Of a stretch of 64,000 nt of DNA, positions 58,067-64,000 are shown one piece after another. Position numbers and translations under genes: made by a program. The notes beneath the pieces were generated by a model. The model was not told the origin of the DNA. It searched no databases and worked only from the letters and a program-made list of their open reading frames with translations. Every line of letters begins with the position of its first letter. Position 1 is the stretch's first letter. The stretch spans positions 62,001 through 126,000 of the forward strand of contig JADLAV010000064.1 of NCBI GenBank assembly GCA_020848075.1, written 5' to 3'. This DNA comes from Burkholderiales bacterium. Lineage in GTDB: Bacteria; Pseudomonadota; Gammaproteobacteria; Burkholderiales; SG8-39.

Positions 58067-59383
58067 ATGACCCGCAGCCCACGCAACGACCGCCCCGTGG
58101 TGATCGCGGGCGGGGGCATCGGCGGGCTCGCCTGCGCGCTCGGTCTCGCGCAGCGCGGCTTCCGCGTGACGGTGCTCGAGCAGGCGCACCAGTTCGGCGA
58201 GCTCGGCGCCGGCATCCAGCTCGGACCCAACGCGTTCCACGTTTTCGATGCCCTCGACGTCGGCCCGCTCGTCAAGCGCGATGCGGTGTTCATCGAGCGG
58301 CTGCTCATGATGGACGGCGTCTCCGGCGAGGAGGTGATCAGCGTCCCGCTCGACGCCGCGTTCCGCCGCCGCTTCGGCAACCCGTACGCGGTGACGCACC
58401 GCGCGGACATCCACCGCGCGTTGCTCGAGGGTTGCCGCGGGCTCCCGCGCGTCGAGCTGCGCACGCACGCCAAGGTGGCGGGCTTCGCGCAGGAGGGCCG
58501 CGGCGTGAGCGTCCAGCTCGACGGCGGCGAGCGCATCGCCGCGGCCGCGCTCGTCGGCGCCGATGGCCTGTACTCGCAGGTGCGCAGCCGCATCGTCGGC
58601 GACGGCGACCCGCCCGCGTCCGGGCACATGTGCTACCGCGCCGTGCTCGCCGCCGAGGCCATGCCGAAAGAGCTGCGCTGGGCCTCGGCCACGCTCTGGG
58701 CCGCGCCCAACACGCACATCGTGCATTACCCGCTGCGCGGCTGGAAGCTCTTCAACCTCGTCGCGACCGTGGTGCGCGACCGCGCGATGGGCGGCCACAA
58801 CGAGGAAGCGTCGCCCGAGGAGGTGCTGCCGCTCTTCGCGAAGAACTGCGAGCTGCCGATGCAGCTGATGCGCACGCCCAAGGCGTTCCGCCGCTGGATG
58901 CTGCGCTTTCGCCCGCCGGTCGCGAACTGGACCCAGGGCGCGGTGACGCTGCTCGGCGACGCCGCGCATCCGACGCTCCAGTACATGGCGCAGGGCGCGT
59001 GCATGGCGCTCGAGGACGCGGTATGCCTCGCGGTGGCGGCCGACGCGGCGGACGGCGATTTTCCGGCGGCGTTCCAGCGCTACCAGGCGCTGCGGCTCGT
59101 GCGTACCGCGCGCGTGCAGCTCTCGTCGATCATGCTCGGGCATCTCTTCCACGCCGACGGCGTGGCGCGGCTGGTGCGCAACGAGATCTACCGCGACCGC
59201 ATCCCGGCGAGCTACCACCAGGCGCTCGAGTGGATCTACCGCGCGCCGGACTACGTCGTGGCCGCGAATCCGAAGGCGAAGGGGCGCCGTAAGCCGCCGC
59301 CCGCGCGGCGGACGCAACCGAAACGCATCCGCACGATGACCGCGCGGAAGCCGAAGCGCGCGCCGTCCAAACGGCGGCGTTGA
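58067..59383 (+). CDS. FAD-dependent aromatic hydroxylase (3-hydroxybenzoate 6-hydroxylase-like) with basic tail
   Basis: 438-residue class A flavoprotein monooxygenase. GxGxxG in VVIAGGGIGGLACALGL (residues 11-27), the DG motif VGADGLYSQVRSRI and the GD motif LLGDAAHPTLQYMAQGACMALEDA are intact. Overall it resembles 3-hydroxybenzoate 6-hydroxylases (NagX/MhbM), which form gentisate using NADH and O2. Residues about 402-438 are an unusual Lys/Arg/Pro tail (KGRRKPPPARR, KRAPSKRRR) beyond the normal approximately 400-residue end. No gentisate dioxygenase is adjacent; the bicupin at 3949 is far away and shorter than that family. Confidence 0.85.
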   Translation: MTRSPRNDRPVVIAGGGIGGLACALGLAQRGFRVTVLEQAHQFGELGAGIQLGPNAFHVFDALDVGPLVKRDAVFIERLLMMDGVSGEEVISVPLDAAFRRRFGNPYAVTHRADIHRALLEGCRGLPRVELRTHAKVAGFAQEGRGVSVQLDGGERIAAAALVGADGLYSQVRSRIVGDGDPPASGHMCYRAVLAAEAMPKELRWASATLWAAPNTHIVHYPLRGWKLFNLVATVVRDRAMGGHNEEASPEEVLPLFAKNCELPMQLMRTPKAFRRWMLRFRPPVANWTQGAVTLLGDAAHPTLQYMAQGACMALEDAVCLAVAADAADGDFPAAFQRYQALRLVRTARVQLSSIMLGHLFHADGVARLVRNEIYRDRIPASYHQALEWIYRAPDYVVAANPKAKGRRKPPPARRTQPKRIRTMTARKPKRAPSKRRR

Positions 59384-59465
59384 GGCGCAGATCGCGTCCG
59401 GGAAGGCGGCGGCACGCGCCGGCGGCGGGGGGAGCGAAGCTTCCGCAGAGCGTCGCCGGGCGCGC

Positions 59466-60353
59466 CTACAATGCGCCGACCGCGGCGAGCGCGCGGCGCA
59501 CTTCTTCCGCGCCCTCGGGCGAGAGCGGCGCTTGCGGCGGAAGCGGCACGCCGACCGCGTAGCCCTGCAGCGCGAGGCCGCCCTTGATGCAGGCGGCGAG
59601 GTTGTATTTCGCGAACGCCTGGTTGAGGTCCCACAGCCGGCGCTGCAGCGCCATCGCCTCGACCCACGCGCCGCGCCGGCAGAGCGCGTAGAGCTCGACG
59701 CTCTGGCGCGGCACGAGGCATGCCGGTCCCGCCATCCAGCCGACGCCGCCGATCAGCATCACGCACGCGGGAATGTGCGCCGAGGCGGCAAAGATCCTCA
59801 TGCGGTCGCCGACCCGGTTCGCGATTCCGAGCAGGCGCCCGGTGTTGACCGAGGCGTCCTTGAGGTAGCCAATGTTCGGGACCTGGCTCAGGCGCTCGAT
59901 CACCGGCAGGCTGAGATCGAAGCGCTGAAAGTTCGGGTTGGTGTAGAGCACCACCGGCAGCGACACCGCCTCCGCGACCGCCTTGAAGTAGGCGTAGACG
60001 CCCTCGTCCGGGACGGGAAAGTACGCTTCCAGGGTGGCGAGGATGCCGTCGCAGCCGAGCCGCTCCATCTCCCGCGCCTGTTGCGCCGCGTCGGCGGTCG
60101 TGGTCGAGGCCACGCCCGCGACCACCGGCACGCGGCCGCGCGCCGCTTTCACGACGGTTTCGACCACGCGCCGCTTCTGCGGCCACGACAAGTAGGCGAA
60201 CTCGCCGGTCGAGCCGAGCGGCGCCAGCCCGTGCACGCCGGCGGCGATGAGGTCGTCGCAGAGCCTCGCCAGGACGTCGGTCATCACCTCGCCGGCGGCG
60301 TCGACCGGCGACACGAGATAGGGAAAGACGCCGTGGAATTCCGAAGTGCCCAT
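59466..60353 (-). CDS. DapA-family (DHDPS/NAL) lyase or dehydratase
   Basis: 295-residue class I aldolase-superfamily TIM barrel. [20 protein letters not shown] corresponds to the GTTGE substrate loop, LYTNPNF holds the catalytic Tyr, and the Schiff-base Lys is in [13 protein letters not shown]. Sequence details do not match true dihydrodipicolinate synthase, so it more likely acts on a 2-keto acid in catabolism (for example hydratase-aldolase of an aromatic pathway or a keto-deoxy-sugar acid). It starts 51 nt after the stop of the molybdenum-enzyme gene and shares its direction, suggesting one operon. Confidence 0.85.
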   Translation of the reverse strand: MGTSEFHGVFPYLVSPVDAAGEVMTDVLARLCDDLIAAGVHGLAPLGSTGEFAYLSWPQKRRVVETVVKAARGRVPVVAGVASTTTADAAQQAREMERLGCDGILATLEAYFPVPDEGVYAYFKAVAEAVSLPVVLYTNPNFQRFDLSLPVIERLSQVPNIGYLKDASVNTGRLLGIANRVGDRMRIFAASAHIPACVMLIGGVGWMAGPACLVPRQSVELYALCRRGAWVEAMALQRRLWDLNQAFAKYNLAACIKGGLALQGYAVGVPLPPQAPLSPEGAEEVRRALAAVGAL

Positions 60354-60404
60354 CGTTCGCTCGCTGTCCTTCGCACCGCGTTCGTCGGTGGCTGCCCCGG
60401 CCGC

Positions 60405-62537
60405 TCAGCCCATCGCGGCGACGATTCGCTCGGGCGTGATCGGCAGGTCGCGCACGCGCACGCCGAGCGCGTCGAACACGGCGTTCGCGATCGCCCCCGC
60501 GACCGGGCCCTGGGCGGCTTCGCCCGCGCCGACTGCGCGCTCCTCCGGCCGGTTCAGGATCTCGACGTCCACCGCCGGGACTTCGGAGAAGCGCAGGATC
60601 GGATACTCCTCCCATGACGTGCTGGTGACGCGCCGCCGGTCGAACTTAACCGCCTCCTTCAGCGTCCAGCTCGCCGCTTGCACCGCGCCGCCTTCCATCT
60701 GGTTCGCGACGCCGTCCGGATTCACCGCGAGACCCACGTCCGCGGCGATCGTCAGGCGCCGTACCCGGATCTCGCGCTCGGCCTCGACCTCGGCGACGAC
60801 CGCGCAGTAGGCGCCGAGGTTCTTGTACTTCGCGAATGCGATGCCGAAGCCGCGGCCTTCCGCTTTTTGCCGTGCGCTCCAGCCCATCCGGCGTGCTGCC
60901 GCCTCGATCACCGCGCGCCCGCGCTCGTCCTTCAGATGGCGCAGCCGGTACTCGACCGGATCGACGCCGGCTGCGAGTGCGAGCTCGTCCATGAACGACT
61001 CGATCGCGAAGACGTTGGCGAACGCGCCCAGCGCGCGAAGCGCGGAGGTCCGCAGCGGCATGTCGGTCACCCGGTGGCAGACGATGCGCCGCGGAAAGTC
61101 GTACAACGGGACGGCGTTGCGCTCCGTCCCGCCGCCGGGCAGCGGCGGATTCATGGCGACGGGCGGCTCGAACGGTCGCTCGAGGTGCCAGGCCGCGAGC
61201 AGTGCCGGTGTCGATCCGCGCCCCGGACGCAGGGTGTGGCCGTTCGAGTAGTTCTCAAGCGTCCACCGGACGATGTTGCCCGATGCATCGAGCCCGGCGC
61301 TCAGGTCGACGATCATCGCCGGCCCGTACGGCGCCCAGGCGAGCTCGTCCTCGCGCGTCCACTGCAACCGCACCGGGCGGCCGAGCGCGGCGCGCGCGAG
61401 GAGTGCAGCGTCCAGCGCAGCGTCGTCGGCCGGGTTGTGCCCGTAACAGCCGGCGCCTTCGACGTGAGTGACCGCGACGCCGTCAGCCGCGAGCCCGAGC
61501 ACCTTCGCGAGATCCGTGCGCAGGTTGTACACGCCCTGGCTGTGGGTCCAGATCGCCACCGACTCCGTGCCTCTCCACTGCGCGAGCGCGCAGGAGAGCC
61601 CGATCGCGGCGTGCGCCGTGAAGGGCCGCGAGTACGTCGCCGAGTACGTGCACGCCGGTCGGACATCGAACGCATGCTCCTCGACCACGTTGGTCTCGCG
61701 CGGCGCCGAGCGCAGCCATTGCGCGAGCGCGTCGCCCGCGGGCAGCGTGTCGCGCTCGTCCCAGGTCGCGCGCTGGGCGAGCGCCTGGGCCGCCTTGACC
61801 GCAACCTCTTCGCGCTCGGCGAGCACGCCGAGGAAGCTCCCGTCCCGCACCACTGCGACGACTCCGGGCATCGCGCGAACGATCGCGTCGTCGAGGGCAA
61901 CGAGCCGCGCGCCACGCGAGGCCGGGCGCACGACGCGCCCGTGCAGCATGTGCGGCAGCACGAGGTCGTGGATGAAGCGCGGGCGGCCCAGGATCTTGTC
62001 GGGCAGATCGAGCCGCGGGACGGGTCGTCCGACGATCTTGTAGTCGGCCGGGCGCTTGGGCGCGACCGACCCGGTCGCTTCGCGGTCGAGCAGCGCATCC
62101 TCGGCAAGCGCCCAGTAGCTGGTGTGCCTTCCGTTCGGCGCCGTGATCCGGCCGTCATCGACGCGCAGCGTCTCGACGGGCACGCCGAGCTCGGCGGCCG
62201 CCTCGGCGAGATAGATCGCGCGCGCCTCGGCGCACGCGTGGCGCACTGCCGTGCCCGAGTCCTGGATCGACAGGCTGCCCGAGGTCACGCCCTCGTTCGG
62301 GCTCGTCCCGGTGTTCACCGGGATCACGCGGATCCGGGCGAAGTCCACGTCGAGCTCTTCGGCCGCGATCTGGCCGAGCGCGGTGATGATGCCCTGGCCG
62401 AGCTCGACCTTGCCGGGAGAGAGGGAGACGACGCCCTCCGGCGTGATTCTCAGCCACTGCGAGAGCCGGCGGTTCGCCTGCAGGTTTCCCGGCAGTCGCG
62501 TTTCCGTGGCGTCTGACGATCGTGCGGGCGTGCTCAT
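60405..62537 (-). CDS. Molybdenum hydroxylase large subunit (isoquinoline 1-oxidoreductase / nicotinate dehydrogenase type)
   Basis: 710-residue xanthine-oxidase-family subunit binding molybdopterin. It contains GKVELGQGIITALGQIAAEELD, the VEGAGCYGHNPADDAALDAAL loop, and the catalytic Glu within AVGAGEAAQGPVAGAIANAVFD. No Tat signal and no cytochrome domain. I prefer ATG 62537 because the family's N-terminal LPGNLQANRRLSQWL follows soon after; GTG 62603 would add 22 residues. The gene for the [2Fe-2S] subunit precedes it. No FAD subunit or XdhC maturation gene is in the window, as in IorAB-type two-subunit enzymes. The substrate is probably an N-heterocycle or aldehyde. Confidence 0.87.
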   Translation of the reverse strand: MSTPARSSDATETRLPGNLQANRRLSQWLRITPEGVVSLSPGKVELGQGIITALGQIAAEELDVDFARIRVIPVNTGTSPNEGVTSGSLSIQDSGTAVRHACAEARAIYLAEAAAELGVPVETLRVDDGRITAPNGRHTSYWALAEDALLDREATGSVAPKRPADYKIVGRPVPRLDLPDKILGRPRFIHDLVLPHMLHGRVVRPASRGARLVALDDAIVRAMPGVVAVVRDGSFLGVLAEREEVAVKAAQALAQRATWDERDTLPAGDALAQWLRSAPRETNVVEEHAFDVRPACTYSATYSRPFTAHAAIGLSCALAQWRGTESVAIWTHSQGVYNLRTDLAKVLGLAADGVAVTHVEGAGCYGHNPADDAALDAALLARAALGRPVRLQWTREDELAWAPYGPAMIVDLSAGLDASGNIVRWTLENYSNGHTLRPGRGSTPALLAAWHLERPFEPPVAMNPPLPGGGTERNAVPLYDFPRRIVCHRVTDMPLRTSALRALGAFANVFAIESFMDELALAAGVDPVEYRLRHLKDERGRAVIEAAARRMGWSARQKAEGRGFGIAFAKYKNLGAYCAVVAEVEAEREIRVRRLTIAADVGLAVNPDGVANQMEGGAVQAASWTLKEAVKFDRRRVTSTSWEEYPILRFSEVPAVDVEILNRPEERAVGAGEAAQGPVAGAIANAVFDALGVRVRDLPITPERIVAAMG

Positions 62538-62607
62538 CCGGCGAGCTTCGCGGCATGCGCGACCGGGATGCGCGTCCGGCATGCGCGCGTAGGAAGTCTC
62601 CACGACT

Positions 62608-63075
62608 TCACGCCGACTCCTTCGCCGCGCGGAGCACCGCGCGAATGGTCCGGTTCTGGGCCCCGCAGCGACACAGATGCCGCTCGAGCGCGCTGCGCAC
62701 GTCGGCCTCGGTGGGCGAGGGCGTGCGCTCGAGCAGCGCGGCCGCCGCGATCAGGATGCCGGACAGGCAGAATCCGCATTGCCCCGCCTGCTCCTCGAGA
62801 AAGGCTTGCTGCAGCCGGTGCGGCCGGCCCCGCGTGCCGAGGCCTTCCACGGTCACGACGTGCTTGCCGGCTGCCGCCCAGAGCGGCGTGTCGCAAGCCG
62901 GCACCGCGTGGCCATCCAGAAGGACATGGCACGCGCCGCACTGGTCCTCGCCGCAGCCGAAGCGCGCCCCCTTCAACCCGAGGTCGTTGCGCAGAACGTA
63001 CACGAGCGGCGCGTTGCCATCCGCCTCGATGTCGGCGGCGGCGCCGTTCACGGTCAATTTGAATCGTTCGGCCAC
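62608..63075 (-). CDS. [2Fe-2S] subunit of molybdenum hydroxylase
   Basis: 155-residue electron-transfer subunit with both cluster domains. The plant-ferredoxin-like cluster uses GCGEDQCGACHVLLDG and a Cys about 20 residues on (VPACDTPLW); the helical domain uses QCGFCLSGILIAA and HLCRCG. It passes electrons from the molybdopterin site. It sits 70 nt upstream of the large-subunit start and forms a minimal two-gene oxidoreductase. Confidence 0.93.
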   Translation of the reverse strand: MAERFKLTVNGAAADIEADGNAPLVYVLRNDLGLKGARFGCGEDQCGACHVLLDGHAVPACDTPLWAAAGKHVVTVEGLGTRGRPHRLQQAFLEEQAGQCGFCLSGILIAAAALLERTPSPTEADVRSALERHLCRCGAQNRTIRAVLRAAKESA

Positions 63076-63333
63076 GGTCCGACGCCCCTGGTGCGGCGAT
63101 GATCGCGCGCTACTCGGCGGTCGCGCTGGACGCTGCCGCGACCTTTCCCCACTTCTCGATCTTCTTCACCGGGCGCGACGGATGCTGCTGCTACGCTCGT
63201 CACGGCGACGCGCGCGGGTCCTTGCAGGCTGAATCATGCCATACTGGTGAGGACACGGAGGCGGCGCGGGCACGCGAGCGCGCGCCCGGCGCGCCGTGCA
63301 TAGCCTGGCGTTCGAGGAGCCTGATTCCGAGCC

Positions 63334-64000
63334 GTGACAGCGCCCGTCGTGCCGCGCCCCTCCGCGACGCTCATCCTCTTGCGGGATGCGCACGCCCACT
63401 TCGAGGTGCTGCTGCTGCGGCGCACCGAGCGCGCGCAGTTTGCGGGCGGGGCTTACGTTTTCCCCGGAGGCGCGGTCGAGGAGGCCGACCGCGACCCGGC
63501 GCTCGCCGCGCTCTGCCGCGGCCTGGACGAGGCGCACGCGAGCCGCGCGCTCGGGGAGCCGTCGGGCGGGCTTGCGTACTGGATCGCGGCGATCCGCGAG
63601 TGTTTCGAGGAGGCGGGGCTCTTGCTCGCCTACGACGCGGCGGGCGAGCTGCTCACGATCGAGGACGAGCGCGGCGTCGAGCTCACCGCGGCCCGCCGGT
63701 CGATGATCGCAGGACGCATGCCGCTCATCGATCTCCTGCGCCACGCCCGGCTCGCGCTCGCCGCCGATCGCCTCGCGTACCTCGATCGCTGGATCACGCA
63801 AGCCGGACGCCCCCGCCGATTCGACACGCGCTTCTTCGTGGCGCGCGCGCCCGCGCGGCAGGCGGCCGCGCACGACGGCGTCGAGCTCATGCACCACGCA
63901 TGGCTCGCGCCGCCGACCGCGCTCGAGCGCAATCGCCGGGGCGAGCTCGCCCTCGTCTATCCGACCATCAAGACCCTCGAAACCCTCGCGCGCTTTCGCC
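63334..64000 (+). CDS. Nudix hydrolase with interrupted Nudix box (3' end outside window)
   Basis: 222 in-window codons from GTG 63334, open to the right edge. LLLRRTERAQFAGGAYVFPG is the pre-box; the G...E half (GGAVEEADRD) and the REUxEExGU half (IRECFEEAGLLLAYD) are separated by about 40 residues, the arrangement of NUDT19/RP2-like CoA-diphosphohydrolase proteins. Likely cleaves a CoA or nucleotide diphosphate in the cytosol. The 258-nt stretch 63076-63333 upstream holds no gene I can identify. The start codon is uncertain because no strong ribosome site is seen. Confidence 0.8.
   Translation, partial: MTAPVVPRPSATLILLRDAHAHFEVLLLRRTERAQFAGGAYVFPGGAVEEADRDPALAALCRGLDEAHASRALGEPSGGLAYWIAAIRECFEEAGLLLAYDAAGELLTIEDERGVELTAARRSMIAGRMPLIDLLRHARLALAADRLAYLDRWITQAGRPRRFDTRFFVARAPARQAAAHDGVELMHHAWLAPPTALERNRRGELALVYPTIKTLETLARFR

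Noticed and set aside
63076-63333. Minus-strand VKKIEKWGKVAAASSATAE, reminiscent of a Tct/Bug-protein C-terminus
   Set aside because: Only about 20 residues, weak similarity, no supporting sequence upstream; not enough to call a remnant.
1-64000. Defence islands, CRISPR arrays, prophage or IS elements
   Set aside because: No spaced direct repeats, transposase, integrase, Cas, restriction or phage structural proteins were found on either strand.

Overview
The window is visibly GC-rich chromosomal DNA packed with convergent and overlapping genes. Gene content points to a betaproteobacterium (Burkholderiales/Rhodocyclales-like or an uncultured relative): a tripartite tricarboxylate (Tct) system, two Liv-type ABC systems, a TRAP system, acyl-CoA and aromatic catabolism, and a housekeeping block (ilvA, fau, slt, NDUFA9-like, cca, midA, folM-like, ttcA) of betaproteobacterial type. 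This assignment is inference from protein families; there is no rRNA or marker phylogeny in the window. I saw no tRNA, rRNA, IS element, prophage or CRISPR array.

Layout. 1-4848 (minus): two-domain cupin enzyme, degenerate SDR and a Liv-type importer running off the left edge. It is divergent from an XRE-cupin regulator and a hydroxyacid dehydrogenase (4999-6533). 6677-8149: an MFS pump. 8476-13695 (plus): TRAP transporter, acyl-CoA dehydrogenase, then a scar joining a truncated quinone oxidoreductase to a BadI (2-ketocyclohexanecarboxyl-CoA hydrolase) without a start codon. 13715-18872 (minus): small lipoprotein, mmsA remnant and an emrAB/outer-membrane-factor efflux operon headed by a MarR remnant. 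19092-23565 (plus): a complete Liv importer (binding protein, two permeases, two ATPases). 23843-37694: the housekeeping block. 37701-41197: a benzoate-type CoA ligase divergent from a helix-turn-helix/aminotransferase fusion ORF. 41378-47407: a DsrC/TusE-like protein, a hydrolase plus an unknown exported protein, and a ydbH-ynbE-ydbL inter-membrane lipid-transport operon. 47578-53065 (plus): GlcG/HbpS-like protein, TctCBA, Gfo/Idh oxidoreductase and rhodanese. 53218-64000: Kup, galC-galB (4-oxalomesaconate to pyruvate and oxaloacetate), a dihydroxyphthalate-decarboxylase-like protein, a 3-hydroxybenzoate 6-hydroxylase-like flavoprotein, a DapA-family lyase, a two-subunit molybdenum hydroxylase and a partial Nudix hydrolase.

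The common theme is scavenging and breaking down organic (aromatic, alicyclic, carboxylic) acids. Each uptake system sits beside one or a few catabolic enzymes, often with its own regulator or operator-like palindrome. A second theme is gene decay: at least five truncated or frameshifted catabolic/regulatory genes lie at operon ends, including a dienelactone hydrolase broken by a 16-bp tandem duplication. The most unusual intact items are the HTH-aminotransferase fusion, the SDR lacking its catalytic Tyr/Lys, and the DsrC-like protein with an inverted cysteine pattern. I did not find a convincing new defence or mobile system.
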